Source: Corynebacterium meridianum
Lineage (GTDB): Bacteria; Actinomycetota; Actinomycetes; Mycobacteriales; Mycobacteriaceae
Length of the DNA stretch: 64,000 bases
Direction of reading: 5' to 3'
Assembly (NCBI RefSeq): GCF_016342265.1
Contig: NZ_JAEIOS010000015.1
Span: forward strand, 330,947 to 394,946
Numbering within the stretch: position 1 is the first letter of the stretch; every line of letters begins with the position of its first letter. Positions 34,101 to 42,854 of this stretch are shown piece by piece. Below the pieces are notes generated by a model. It was not told where the DNA came from. It was given only the letters and a program-made list of their open reading frames with translations, and did not search any database. Both the position numbers and the translations under genes were made by a program.

Positions 34101-35749
34101 GGCGGAGTGAGCTGCACAGCTACGGCTACGAGGAATGGGACCGCATCAACTGGGGCATCGGCTTCATCGGCAACGAGCGGGCGCTCGCCGCCCTCGTCGC
34201 CGCTCCGTGCCTGTCGCCGGAGCTGCGTCGCGAGGCCGTGGGGTTCGTCCGCTCGCTGCTGAAGGCCGGTCTGGTGTGCAACGGCTGGCGCTACGTCGAG
34301 GTTCCGGCCGACGCCGTGGAGTCCACCGGGACCCTGTACGAGGGCTGGCACGACGACTGCGTCGTCATCAGCTACAGGTACGACCACGACTGCACCGGAT
34401 CCACCGGACGCGGAGACCGGATCGTGCTGCTCGCGCCGGAGGACAAGCGGCACTGGATGGGGGTCGACCTCGGGGACAGTGTGGACACCTCCCTGAGCGC
34501 TCCGGCACTCACCGCGGTGCTCGACGCCGTCGATGCCCGGGAACCCCAGGCGGCCGAGCGTCTGGAGGAGCTCCGGGCCGGCGTCGACACCATCGCCCGG
34601 GCGACCGGCGTACCCGCCCGGGTCCTGCTCCGGCTCCTCGTTGCACCCCTTCCCTCCACCCACCGGGAGACGAAGGAGGAACGCGCCCTGCTGGGGCTGA
34701 CCGTGCAGCAGTCGAAGACGGCGCGCGAGATCATCGACCAGTTCGAGCCCGAGGAGTGCGCGGCGATCCTCGCCGCCGCGGTCGACCCCGACGACCCCAC
34801 GGCATTCACCGCCGGAAACCCGGACACCGATGCTGTGGTCGCCGCGATCGGCCGGGTCCTCGGCGAACCCGCGGTCCGACTGACCGATGCGGACCTGGAC
34901 CTTCTCGTCGGGAGGCAGACCGACCCCGAGGAGCGGAACATCCGACGGCTGCTGCGGGGCGGGGAGGTCGTCGACGACACCGGTGTCCGCGACAGCTATC
35001 TCGGCCTGCTGATCACCATAGCGGTGGAGTGCTCCATCACCGTCGACGAGGCAGCCTGGATCGCGCGGCAGATGAGGGCGGCCGCGGACTGGGTGCGGCG
35101 GTGCCCCGATACGCGGCGGAGGGAATGGGACCAACTGGTCCCCGTCCCCGGGCCCGACAACAGCTGGGAGCTGGTGGACGACCAGCCAGTTCCCGTTCTC
35201 GCCCGGATCATCGCCGCCGGCGGCATGGACGATCTCATCAGCTGGCTTGAATCCGGCGGGTTCCCACCGGACCCGCGCCGGTGGGATCCGGTGGTGGCTG
35301 TCCCGCACCTGGTGCAGGAGGTGGCGGAGACCAAGGGACTGGGCACGGACGCGGCCCGCTACTGGCTCGAGCTCCTCGCGTTGACCGCCCCCGACGACAG
35401 GCTCATCCGGGAACTCAACGGGTGGACCGGGAAGGACCTCGACGCAGCCGCCACCGAGCTGCTGCAGCGGGGACTGGTGATCGAGGCCAAGCGGAAGGGT
35501 GCCAACCGGGCGAGGTTCCTCCCCGGGGGCTGGCTGGAGGCGTCCGGCCCCGACCGCCCGATGGAGGTGTGGAAGGCCCCCCACCACCTGCTGTGGGAAG
35601 ACGACTGCGTGCACGGCATGATCCCCGGTTGTCCGCAGGTCGTTCCCCCGGCTGAGCTCTACCTCGACGTCTGGGAGCGCATCCGGGGTGGCGATGAACC
35701 CGGTTACACCGAGCTCCGCACCGGCGCCTACCTCCGGAAGCGCCGGTAG
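31124..35749 (+). CDS. Very large uncharacterised protein, partner of DUF4132
   Basis: 1541 residues, not recognised. No signal peptide or membrane segment is visible, so it is probably cytoplasmic. The N-terminal 550 residues are helical and repeat-like (VEWARRVAHSRPGDVKKRFEKLAAELMASAPHLVPPLFEEIARIL... resembling armadillo/TPR-type solenoids). Residues about 600-900 are beta-rich with short WEF/GGF-type strands, possibly a propeller. The C-terminal third is helical again and ends ELRTGAYLRKRR. No Walker, nuclease or protease motif was found. ATG at 31124 follows the DUF4132 stop by 4 bp. Codon use and GC look like the neighbours, but the gene pair interrupts an otherwise conserved housekeeping order, so it is an accessory insertion or lineage-specific unit. 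Confidence 0.8.
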   Translation: MADRETMSTPHAVDPELDRGAILPPETEAPVNTRSVPLMAATYTSPAHTIVRLVAEPLLVAEDTALATQGFTRTRTAGVGQIRPTAIGFPAWPILVDPGNARQTLNLVGDVEWARRVAHSRPGDVKKRFEKLAAELMASAPHLVPPLFEEIARILHDVGNDALALQFFGRAREIERAHDVPVDPDRHRAVFTEFSSLGIVGAGEMTAEAESAVRRFADPGDAFDYLLELNTARIAVGGRPPYADLARDLRDVGAAAGLDPDRVDELLLGNVIGLAAVRRAPAEFFDSVRDSLIRHIGRHPETASWFLEVRPRELGVDDYLLLLRDSGIWRSVTADPRATGDLLLRLVDELRGGAAGEVPATPHLIEVIDACHDALAGRRSGSRDLRSLSLDLLDALCAAGVVFAPRSFRDPVRADSLDEPWLCWLEGEHEDAGQPRRDLGHLAADPVLGPVAARSLDPGFLTHHADTVLGHPGATALLNMRLTDFAAERAAATGSFEALERFLDGPVKRLRDPRIDESNPGAIERIFAFDRAEELAAALRSGMAVEYTFPALEEAVERVRTLAADTDTRRTVPGGWEFDPLKIHESWPLHAVSCGGFVVVFDGDGIVCELQVPGEVGEFVGVRTVGNRVRVSYKARHAHEESVFWSGDDAGHDTGELVTSVEGSASWEIDAGRITANGLITDGDVTANRWQSPVLVTPSAVVGVRSLVHHACPRFDPRTGESLGEIDLRLWPERLTELGVPVGDLDLGVLPPAVWEFPADPDADRDTVHRMEYATCLPVITGTTADSLTGHCGGWHLNFPVDHGPFHHIIGPLGTFRIPRDRRLSPTTAIARPGGGVVVNCADGFIDADTGRRLPLSLEGDGRHSYLDHLPDTCLHFLSARDETLSTRLRTVTAGDVAPLLDDGLTPGHRRELIAERLGTRDAVVIDAIDGLVRRSAEVARKMNEIHPPVDKQVRVPDISEDLDAYIHGYLGTGGGGLNNYGALLTKLGLAIRRSELHSYGYEEWDRINWGIGFIGNERALAALVAAPCLSPELRREAVGFVRSLLKAGLVCNGWRYVEVPADAVESTGTLYEGWHDDCVVISYRYDHDCTGSTGRGDRIVLLAPEDKRHWMGVDLGDSVDTSLSAPALTAVLDAVDAREPQAAERLEELRAGVDTIARATGVPARVLLRLLVAPLPSTHRETKEERALLGLTVQQSKTAREIIDQFEPEECAAILAAAVDPDDPTAFTAGNPDTDAVVAAIGRVLGEPAVRLTDADLDLLVGRQTDPEERNIRRLLRGGEVVDDTGVRDSYLGLLITIAVECSITVDEAAWIARQMRAAADWVRRCPDTRRREWDQLVPVPGPDNSWELVDDQPVPVLARIIAAGGMDDLISWLESGGFPPDPRRWDPVVAVPHLVQEVAETKGLGTDAARYWLELLALTAPDDRLIRELNGWTGKDLDAAATELLQRGLVIEAKRKGANRARFLPGGWLEASGPDRPMEVWKAPHHLLWEDDCVHGMIPGCPQVVPPAELYLDVWERIRGGDEPGYTELRTGAYLRKRR

Positions 35750-35750
35750 G

Positions 35751-35780
35751 CGCCGGGGCAGGTCACCCCGCGCCCCGGCG
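35751..35780 (+). terminator. Hairpin after the 1541-residue protein gene
   Basis: CGCCGGGGC (35751-35759) pairs with GCCCCGGCG (35772-35780), directly after the stop codon. No T-run follows, so termination is not certain. Confidence 0.5.
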
Positions 35781-35992
35781 AACCGGCCCCGGCCTATTTC
35801 ACGGGCTGCGGTCGCCCCCTCCGTGGAACCGCCACGACAACGGCAGAGGTGGTGTAACGCCGTTTCGCGAATACCCCCTGGCAGCTGTGTGAATGCCCCC
35901 GTCAACCGGTAGTCTTGGTGCCGTTAACCCCGGCCCACGGCACGTGGGCCGGAACCACCCCTGACACCAGTGAAATAGGGAGCTGACACACC

Positions 35993-36232
35993 GTGGCCCG
36001 TGTAGTTGTGAATGTGATGCCGAAGGCAGAGATCCTCGATCCCCAGGGGCAGGCCGTGCACCGTGCCCTGGGGCGAATCGGAATCGACGGCGTCACGGAC
36101 GTCCGACAGGGCAAGCGCTTCGAACTCGAGGTGGACGACACCGTCACCGATGAGCAGCTGAACCACCTCGCGGAGACCCTGCTCGCGAACACCGTCATCG
36201 AGACGTTCACCATCGTCCGCGGGGAGGCGTGA
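35993..36232 (+). CDS. purS: FGAM synthase subunit PurS
   Basis: 79-residue subunit that bridges PurQ and PurL in formylglycinamidine synthesis. It shows [21 protein letters not shown] and [13 protein letters not shown], the standard PurS pattern. The start is GTG at 35993. The stop overlaps the purQ start (GTGA). Confidence 0.95.
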   Translation: MARVVVNVMPKAEILDPQGQAVHRALGRIGIDGVTDVRQGKRFELEVDDTVTDEQLNHLAETLLANTVIETFTIVRGEA

Positions 36233-36909
36233 ACCCGGTGGCTGCGAAAATCGGTGTCATCACCTTCCCCGGCACCCTCGACGACGTGGACGCCGCCCGC
36301 GCGGCCCGCATCGCCGGCGCCGAGGTCCACGAACTCTGGCACGCTGACGAGGACCTGAAGGGCGTCGACGCGGTCGTCGTCCCCGGCGGATTCTCCTACG
36401 GTGACTACCTGCGCAGCGGTGCCATCTCCGCGCTGGCCCCCGTCATGCGCGCGGTCGTCGACGCCGCGCACAAGGGCATGCCGGTGCTCGGGATCTGCAA
36501 CGGCTTCCAGATCCTCACCGAGGCCCACCTCCTCCCCGGGGCACTGACCCGCAACGAGGGTCTGCACTTCCACTGCGTGGACACCTATCTCGAGGTCGCC
36601 AACGCGGACACTGCGTGGACCAACACGCTGGCACAGGGGCAGAAGATCCTCATCCCCGCCAAGCACGGCGAGGGTCGCTTCCAGGCCGACGCCGAGACCG
36701 TGAAGATGCTGGAGGATGAGGGCCGCGTGGTGTTCCGCTACACCGACAACTTCAACGGCTCCGTCAACGCCATCGCCGGCGTCAGCAGCGCCGACGGTCG
36801 CGTCGTCGGCCTGATGCCGCACCCGGAGCACGCCGTCGAGAAGCTCACCGGACCATCCACCGACGGCCTGGAACTGTTCCTGTCCGCCATCAGCCACATC
36901 GGTGCCTGA
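36229..36909 (+). CDS. purQ: FGAM synthase glutaminase subunit PurQ
   Basis: Supplies ammonia from glutamine for FGAM synthase. 226 residues of the class I amidotransferase fold: nucleophile Cys90 in GICNGFQ, and His198/Glu200 in MPHPEHAVE. The [17 protein letters not shown] stretch is diagnostic of PurQ. GTG at 36229 overlaps the purS stop; GTG at 36238 is an alternative. purL follows 37 bp later. Confidence 0.96.
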   Translation: MNPVAAKIGVITFPGTLDDVDAARAARIAGAEVHELWHADEDLKGVDAVVVPGGFSYGDYLRSGAISALAPVMRAVVDAAHKGMPVLGICNGFQILTEAHLLPGALTRNEGLHFHCVDTYLEVANADTAWTNTLAQGQKILIPAKHGEGRFQADAETVKMLEDEGRVVFRYTDNFNGSVNAIAGVSSADGRVVGLMPHPEHAVEKLTGPSTDGLELFLSAISHIGA

Positions 36910-36946
36910 CCGCGCCACCACGAGAAGGACACCGGAGAAAAACACC

Positions 36947-39280
36947 ATGACTTTCAACGACACCGTCGACGCCGCCACCGCCGACCCGAACGCCGAACAG
37001 CCCTACGCCAGCCTCGGGCTCAAGGACGACGAGTACGCCCGGATCAAGGAGATCCTCGGCCGCCGCCCCACCGACGCCGAACTCGCCATGTACTCCGTCA
37101 TGTGGTCGGAACACTGCTCCTACAAATCCTCCAAGGTGCACCTCCGCTACTTCGGGGAGACCACCACCGACGAGATGAACTCGAAGATCCTCGCCGGCAT
37201 CGGTGAGAACGCCGGCGTCGTCGACATCGGAGACGGTCACGCCGTCACGTTCCGCGTCGAATCCCACAACCACCCCTCCTATGTCGAGCCCCACCAGGGC
37301 GCGGCCACCGGCGTCGGCGGCATCGTCCGCGACATCATGGCCATGGGGGCCCGCCCCATCGCCGTCATGGACCAGCTGCGCTTCGGCCCGGCCGACGCCC
37401 CCGACACCGCCCGTGTCCTGCCCGGTGTCGTCGACGGCATCAGCTTCTACGGCAACTGCCTCGGCCTGCCGAACATCGGCGGCGAGACCGTATTCGACGC
37501 CTCCTACGCCGGCAACCCCCTCGTCAACGCCCTGTGCGTGGGAACCCTGAAGACCGAGGACCTCAAACTCGCCTTCGCCTCCGGGCTGGGCAACAAGGTC
37601 ATGCTGTTCGGCTCCCGCACGGGCCTCGACGGCATCGGCGGCGTCAGCGTGCTGGCCTCCGACACCTTCGAGGAGGGCGCCGAGCGCAAGCTCCCCGCCG
37701 TGCAGGTCGGCGACCCCTTCGCCGAGAAGGTCCTCATCGAGTGCTGCCTCGACCTCTACCGCGCCGGTGTCGTCGTCGGCATCCAGGACCTCGGCGGCGC
37801 GGGCCTGTCCTGCGCCACCAGTGAACTCGCCGCCGCGGGCGACGGCGGCATGCTCGTCAACCTCGACGCCGTGCCCCTGCGCGCCGGGAACATGACCGCA
37901 GCCGAGATCCTCGCCTCCGAGTCGCAGGAACGCATGTGCGCCGTCGTCGCACCCGAGAACGTCGACCGCTTCCTCGAGATCTGCGCCCACTGGGACGTCG
38001 CCTGCGCCGAAATCGGTGAGGTCACCGACAACGACCACCTCGTGATCACCCACCGTGGGGAGACCGTCGTCGACGCCCCCGCGCACACCATCGCCCACCA
38101 GGGCCCCGTCTACGAGCGCCCCTTCGCCCGCCCGGAATGGCAGGACGACCTCCAACGGCCCGTCGAGGTGGACAGGCCCACCGACGCCGCCGCGATCCAC
38201 GACGCCTGGATGCGGATGATCTCCTCCCCGGCGCTGTGCTCCCGGGCGTTCATCACCGAGCAGTACGACCGCTACGTCCGCGGCAACACGGTGCTCGCCC
38301 GCAACGCGGACTCCGGCGTGCTGCGCATCGACGAAAGCACCGGGCGTGGTGTCGCGGTCTCCGCGGACGCCTCCGGGCGCTACACCAAGCTCGACCCGGA
38401 GACCGGTGCCCGCCTCGCACTCGCCGAGGCGTACCGCAACGTCGCCGTCACCGGTGCCCGCCCTGTCGCCGTGACGAACTGCCTCAACTTCGGTTCCCCC
38501 GAGAACCCCGACGTCATGTGGCAGTTCCGCGAGGCCGTCCACGGCCTGGCCGACGGCTGCGTCGAACTCGGCATCCCGGTCTCCGGCGGCAACGTCAGTT
38601 TCTACAACCAGACCGGCACCGAGCCGATCCTCCCGACGCCCGTCGTCGGCGTTCTCGGCGTCATCGACGACGTGGAACGTCGCATCGGGCACGAGCTCGG
38701 CACCGTCGACGGCGGCGAGATGCTCTACCTCCTCGGTGCGACCCGCGACGAGTTCGGCGGTTCCATCTGGCAGCAGGTCAACCACGACCAGCTCGCCGGC
38801 ATGCCCCCGACCGTGGATCTCGCCGACGAGGCCGCGCTGGCGGATCTCTTCTCCGCGCAGACCGTCGACGGCGGAGAATCTCCGGTCATCACCGCAACGC
38901 ACGACCTCTCCGAGGGCGGGCTCGCCCAGGGACTGGCCGAGCTCGCGATGATCGCCCGCCGGGACACCGGCATCGGCCTGGACATCGACCTCTCCGGCGT
39001 CCACGACAACCCCTTCGTGGCGCTGTTCTCCGAGTCCGCGTCCCGCGTCCTCGTCGCCTGTGCCCCGGAGGACGCCGAGGAACTCGAGCGCCGCGCCGGC
39101 GTCAAGGGTGTTCCGTTCACCAAGCTCGGCACAACCACCGAACTCGGTGACGCCGCACTCATCCGCGTCAGCGGTGGGGTTGACCTCGAGGTCTCGGTCA
39201 CCGAACTGCGCGAGGCCTGGCAGGCCACCCTGCCCGGAATCTTCGGCCACGCCGTCGGAGCGAACTCCGTGGTGGAGTAG
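36947..39280 (+). CDS. purL: FGAM synthase subunit II PurL (small type)
   Basis: ATP-dependent conversion of FGAR to FGAM, 777 residues, the small PurL type that needs PurS and PurQ. Motifs include [36 protein letters not shown] and a second half with [18 protein letters not shown] and [14 protein letters not shown] at 36947 has a GGAGAA Shine-Dalgarno nine bases upstream. It ends before a strong terminator. Confidence 0.97.
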   Translation: MTFNDTVDAATADPNAEQPYASLGLKDDEYARIKEILGRRPTDAELAMYSVMWSEHCSYKSSKVHLRYFGETTTDEMNSKILAGIGENAGVVDIGDGHAVTFRVESHNHPSYVEPHQGAATGVGGIVRDIMAMGARPIAVMDQLRFGPADAPDTARVLPGVVDGISFYGNCLGLPNIGGETVFDASYAGNPLVNALCVGTLKTEDLKLAFASGLGNKVMLFGSRTGLDGIGGVSVLASDTFEEGAERKLPAVQVGDPFAEKVLIECCLDLYRAGVVVGIQDLGGAGLSCATSELAAAGDGGMLVNLDAVPLRAGNMTAAEILASESQERMCAVVAPENVDRFLEICAHWDVACAEIGEVTDNDHLVITHRGETVVDAPAHTIAHQGPVYERPFARPEWQDDLQRPVEVDRPTDAAAIHDAWMRMISSPALCSRAFITEQYDRYVRGNTVLARNADSGVLRIDESTGRGVAVSADASGRYTKLDPETGARLALAEAYRNVAVTGARPVAVTNCLNFGSPENPDVMWQFREAVHGLADGCVELGIPVSGGNVSFYNQTGTEPILPTPVVGVLGVIDDVERRIGHELGTVDGGEMLYLLGATRDEFGGSIWQQVNHDQLAGMPPTVDLADEAALADLFSAQTVDGGESPVITATHDLSEGGLAQGLAELAMIARRDTGIGLDIDLSGVHDNPFVALFSESASRVLVACAPEDAEELERRAGVKGVPFTKLGTTTELGDAALIRVSGGVDLEVSVTELREAWQATLPGIFGHAVGANSVVE

Positions 39281-39294
39281 GCCAGGGAGACCCC

Positions 39295-39339
39295 GTGGAG
39301 GGCCCGGTACCGCAGCTGGCGAGGTACCGGGCCCTCCAC
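39295..39339 (+). terminator. Strong terminator after purL
   Basis: A perfect 17-bp inverted repeat, 39295-39311 and 39323-39339, with an 11-base loop. Confidence 0.85.
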
Positions 39340-39420
39340 CATTTCCGCCCCGCCCACGGAGCGGAGCCGGCGCCGGTGCGCCCCGCGCCGACCGCGGAGA
39401 GCCGGGGTGGCCGTGACCGA

Positions 39421-39426
39421 TACACT
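39421..39426 (+). promoter_or_regulatory. Leaderless -10 element of DUF2254 gene
   Basis: TACACT, 6 bases before ATG at 39433. Confidence 0.45.
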
Positions 39427-39432
39427 CACCCC

Positions 39433-40746
39433 ATGAGCTTCCTCCGGCACCGCCTCGTCCGTGCGTTCGGTCTGTTCTGGTTCCTGCCCGCCGTCATGGT
39501 GCTGTTATCGGTGGCGCTGGCGCAGTCCCTGATCGTGCTGGAACGTCACCTCGGTGTCCCGGGTTCCCTGGAGTTCGTGTACGCCGGCGGCGAGTCAGGT
39601 GCCCGGGGCCTGTTGTCCGCGATGACGGGAATGTCCATCGGTGTGGCGGGCACGTTGTTCTCCATCACCATCGCCGCCCTTTCATCCGTGATCTCCACGA
39701 TGGGGCCCCGACTGCTGCACAGTTTCCTCTCGGACCGCGGGATCCAGGCCACCTTGGGTATCTTCCTCGCCACGTTCGCGTTCTCGCTGTTCAGTCTCCG
39801 GGCGGTCTCGGCCGGCAACGGCGACATGGTGTTCATTCCGCACTACAACGTCAGCGTCGCGATGGTCTACGCCGCGCTCTGCATCGGGTTCCTCGTCTAC
39901 TACATCAACCACATGGCGCAGTCCATCAACATGACCCGGGTGGTCAACCTCCTCAGCGGGGACCTCTCCCGCGCACTGCGGCGGGGGACCGAGCTGGCCG
40001 AGGAACAGGGTGATTTCCCACGGGCCGTCGACGGGTTCTTCGACGATGCGACGGCGGTGTTCACCGACCGTGGCGGGTACGTCCAGCAGATCGACTACTC
40101 CCGGCTCGCGGACATCGCCGAGGAGAACGACTGCGTGGTGCAGCTTCTCGTCCGGCCGGGTGACTACCTCCTCACAGGATCGGAGATAGCCCGTGTGGTG
40201 CACGGGGGAGAGGCCCCCGAGGGCATCACCGGCTGCCTGCTGCTCGGTGCCAACAGGGATGATTCGCAGGACCTCGAGTTCTCGGTGAACCAGCTACTAG
40301 AGGTCGGGGTCCGGGCGCTCAGCCCGGGCACGAACGATCCGTTCACGGCGATGGGCGTCATCGACCGGTTCGCGGAGTCGCTCGCCCGCCTGGAGAACCG
40401 CGAACTCCCGCGGGGCGTCATCGCCCGGAACGACATGCTGCGCGTCGAGTTCGCCGTCACCACGTTCGAGGGCCTCGTCGACACGATGTTCCACCAGCTC
40501 CGGCAGAACGCGTCCGGCTGTACCGCGGTGTACATCCGGTTGCTCGACCGGCTGGGGGACGTAGCGGGTATCGTCACCGCGCGGAAACGCCTGGACCACC
40601 TCCGGCACCATGCCGACCTGGTGTGGGAGGACGCCCGGCGGACCGTGGCCAACGCCGCGGACCTGGACGACATCCGGCTGCGGTACCGCCGGGCACAGAA
40701 GGCCTGTGCGTGCCGTACCCGCGGAGCGGAGAGCCTCGGGGACTAG
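39433..40746 (+). CDS. DUF2254 membrane protein
   Basis: 437 residues. Four membrane segments lie in the first 170 residues (starting FGLFWFLPAVMVLLSVALAQSLIVL), and a cytoplasmic C-terminal part carries the conserved ARALSPGTNDPFTAM-type motif (here VRALSPGTNDPFTAMGVIDR). The function of DUF2254 is unknown. ATG at 39433 follows a leaderless promoter. Its stop codon interlocks with that of the convergent small membrane protein gene in a shared CTAG. Confidence 0.88.
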   Translation: MSFLRHRLVRAFGLFWFLPAVMVLLSVALAQSLIVLERHLGVPGSLEFVYAGGESGARGLLSAMTGMSIGVAGTLFSITIAALSSVISTMGPRLLHSFLSDRGIQATLGIFLATFAFSLFSLRAVSAGNGDMVFIPHYNVSVAMVYAALCIGFLVYYINHMAQSINMTRVVNLLSGDLSRALRRGTELAEEQGDFPRAVDGFFDDATAVFTDRGGYVQQIDYSRLADIAEENDCVVQLLVRPGDYLLTGSEIARVVHGGEAPEGITGCLLLGANRDDSQDLEFSVNQLLEVGVRALSPGTNDPFTAMGVIDRFAESLARLENRELPRGVIARNDMLRVEFAVTTFEGLVDTMFHQLRQNASGCTAVYIRLLDRLGDVAGIVTARKRLDHLRHHADLVWEDARRTVANAADLDDIRLRYRRAQKACACRTRGAESLGD

Positions 40747-41030
40747 TCAGTGTCCCCGGCGTCGGGCCCGTCCCCGGTGGCCGCGGCATCCCGGAGGTCC
40801 CGCAGCTGCTCCCGCCGGTATATCACGTACCAGATCAGGAAACCGAGGCCCGGAAGCAGGGTGACCAGGGAGAAGACCAGGATCAGGCGGAACGGGTCCG
40901 AGTTGCGCCGCAGCTCCAGCCGGACGGCCGTCACAGGCATCGCGATGAACAGCAGCATCAGGATCAGACCGGAGAGCCCGAGGCCCCCGGCATCCCGCAG
41001 GAGGCTCATCGCGTAGGTGCTCTGGGTCAT
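40743..41030 (-). CDS. Small two-segment membrane protein
   Basis: 95 residues from ATG at 41030 (MTQSTYAMSLLRDAGG). Two hydrophobic segments (LGLSGLILMLLFIAMPVTAVRL and RLILVFSLVTLLPGLGFLIWYVIY) and a charged C-terminus. The second segment resembles the short PLDc_N-type membrane module, but no function can be given. Its stop shares CTAG with the convergent DUF2254 stop. An in-frame start at 41096 would add an unlikely Arg-rich extension. Confidence 0.65.
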   Translation of the reverse strand: MTQSTYAMSLLRDAGGLGLSGLILMLLFIAMPVTAVRLELRRNSDPFRLILVFSLVTLLPGLGFLIWYVIYRREQLRDLRDAAATGDGPDAGDTD

Positions 41031-41176
41031 CGTCCCGTCCCCGTGTCGGTGTGTGTTTCTTCTTTCCGGTCGGAGCCGACCATACCTCACCCCCACCGCG
41101 CCCGAGCCCGGGCAGCGGGGAAAGGGAACGTGTTGTTCATTCCGGTCTCACCCGGGGTTCATCCCGGTGTGCGACG

Positions 41177-41887
41177 ATGGCCGACATGAACCGGCCGATG
41201 ATCTCCCTGTCTCTTTCCTCCCTCCGGTCGGAGAACCTCGACGACGCCCGGGCCCTGATGGCCGAGCTCGCCCCGCACGGGGTGCGACCGGCGCTGCGGG
41301 TCGCACCGCACTGCTCCCGCGACTGGGCCCTGCGCCGCCATCCGGAGGTGCTCGATTTCATCCACGCCTGCCGGGACGAGGGGACGGAGATCGTGCTCGC
41401 CGGCTTCGACGAGTCCGTCCGGGGACGGCGTTCCGAGTTCGCCGAGCTACCCGCCCACGAGGCCCGGCTCCGGTTGACCGCGGCATGCCGTCAGATGGCC
41501 GCGATGGACCTGACGACGGACGTGTTCTCTCCCCCCAAGTGGATCCTGTCCGAGGGGACCCGGAGCGTTCTCCCGGAACTCGGCTTCGCCGTCCTGTCGG
41601 ACCTCAACGGGGTGCAGGATCTGCGTAGCGGGAACGTCGCGGCCGTACCGGTTCTCGCGTTCGGCGAGGGGTTCGGCGCGGCGCGGTGGTGGCGCAGAAG
41701 CGTCCGGAAGGTCGGTGCGCGTCAGATAGCCACCGGTCACAGCATCCGGTTGTCCACCGCGGCGTGCAGGCTGGCGGAGGACGACGTCCGGGACAGTCTG
41801 CTGACCGTGGTCCACTCCGCGCTCGCCGCCGGGTACGCTCCGGCGAACCGGATCTCGGATGTTCTGGCAGACGGGCCGAAGGTCTGA
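41177..41887 (+). CDS. DUF2334-like (polysaccharide deacetylase fold) protein
   Basis: 236 residues. The layout (GVRPALRVAPHCSRDWALRRHPEVLDFIHACRDEGTEIVLAGFDES, then FSPPKWILSEGTRSVLPELGFAVLSD) resembles DUF2334, a NodB-fold group. The catalytic His expected in the GHEIxxHGxxH-type motif of true deacetylases is absent (LAGFDES), so hydrolase activity is doubtful. GEGFGAARWWRRSVRK is a further conserved stretch. ATG at 41177 or 41186 may be the start; GACGAT seven bases before the second resembles a weak -10. No signal peptide. Confidence 0.65.
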   Translation: MADMNRPMISLSLSSLRSENLDDARALMAELAPHGVRPALRVAPHCSRDWALRRHPEVLDFIHACRDEGTEIVLAGFDESVRGRRSEFAELPAHEARLRLTAACRQMAAMDLTTDVFSPPKWILSEGTRSVLPELGFAVLSDLNGVQDLRSGNVAAVPVLAFGEGFGAARWWRRSVRKVGARQIATGHSIRLSTAACRLAEDDVRDSLLTVVHSALAAGYAPANRISDVLADGPKV

Positions 41888-42037
41888 GAACCGTGGAACA
41901 GCACGTTTGGCGCCCACCCACCCGGCCGGCGTAGCGTTGATCCCGGACCGATACCTCTCGGATGGTCGGCGTGCGTCCGGCGCGGGAGGATGCCGTTTCC
42001 TGCACACGATGAAGAAACGAACACGAGGAGCACTCAC

Positions 42038-42838
42038 ATGCACCGGGGCGGACGCCGTTCCACACTGCACGGGGAGAACAGCACCACCGAAGAAGAGATC
42101 ATCACCGAAGAAGAGATCATCGAGCAGAACACAGCCTCCGTCAGGGCCGACGGGATGATCGCACGCACGGTCTGGCGCACTGACAGGGGCCCCCGCCCGG
42201 GCAGTCGTGGCTGGATCCACTTCTTCGCGGCGATCCTCGCCGTGTTCTCCGGTTCCGTCCTCGCCACCTACTCCTGGATCCGTCTACCGTGGTGGCAGGC
42301 GCTCGGAGTGATGGTGTACGCCGTCGGCGTCGTCATCCTCTTCGGAGTCTCCGCCGCGTACCATCTCGGTCCCTGGAAACGGGCCTCCACCGTCCTCTGG
42401 TGGCGCCGTGCGGACCACTCCACCATCGCGGTGTTCATCGCCGCGACCTACACCCCGTTCTGTCTGATCACACTGCCCCCGGAGACCGCCAGGTGGATTC
42501 TCGCCGTCGCCTGGGGCGGCGCGGGCGTCTCCGTCGTGATGAACCTCGCCTGGATCCACCACCCCCGGTGGCTCGGTGTTCTGGTGTATCTCGCCCTCGG
42601 TTGGCTGATCGTCCCGCTCGTACCGCAGCTGTGGACATCAGCCGGTGCGGCGGTGGTGTGGCTGCTGTTCGCCGGCGGAATCGTGTACACCATCGGCGCG
42701 CTGATCTACGCCTTTCAGTGGCCCGGCCGCGATGCGCGGTGGATGGGGTACCACGAGTGGTTCCATCTCGCGACCGTCATCGCCGCGGTAGCGCATCTCG
42801 TCGCCGTGTGGATCGTCGTCACCCAGGCCGCTCCCTGA
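42038..42838 (+). CDS. Hemolysin III / PAQR-family membrane protein
   Basis: 266 residues. A charged cytoplasmic N-terminus of about 60 residues, with a duplicated TEEEII sequence, precedes seven membrane segments. PAQR/HlyIII metal-site motifs are visible: SAAYHLGPWKRAS, RRADHSTIAVFIAATYTPF and the terminal MGYHEWFHLATVIAAVAHL. The family includes ceramidase-like and membrane-fluidity proteins; a haemolytic role is not implied. ATG at 42038 follows a GAGGAG Shine-Dalgarno. Confidence 0.9.
   Translation: MHRGGRRSTLHGENSTTEEEIITEEEIIEQNTASVRADGMIARTVWRTDRGPRPGSRGWIHFFAAILAVFSGSVLATYSWIRLPWWQALGVMVYAVGVVILFGVSAAYHLGPWKRASTVLWWRRADHSTIAVFIAATYTPFCLITLPPETARWILAVAWGGAGVSVVMNLAWIHHPRWLGVLVYLALGWLIVPLVPQLWTSAGAAVVWLLFAGGIVYTIGALIYAFQWPGRDARWMGYHEWFHLATVIAAVAHLVAVWIVVTQAAP
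42086..42121 (+). repeat. 18-bp tandem duplication in the HlyIII gene
   Basis: ACCGAAGAAGAGATCATC occurs twice in a row (42086-42103 and 42104-42121). It keeps frame and duplicates TEEEII in the N-terminal tail. Confidence 0.9.
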
Positions 42839-42854
42839 CCGACGCGCCCCGGAG

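Noticed and set aside
33197..35905. Minus-strand open frame of about 900 codons opposite the 1541-residue protein
   Set aside because: High GC opens antisense frames; the plus-strand frame has Shine-Dalgarno or coupling, sensible composition and operon structure, the minus one has none.
36890..39250. Minus-strand frame of 786 codons opposite purL
   Set aside because: purL is certain on the plus strand; the antisense frame is low-complexity Gly/Val/Asp and matches nothing.
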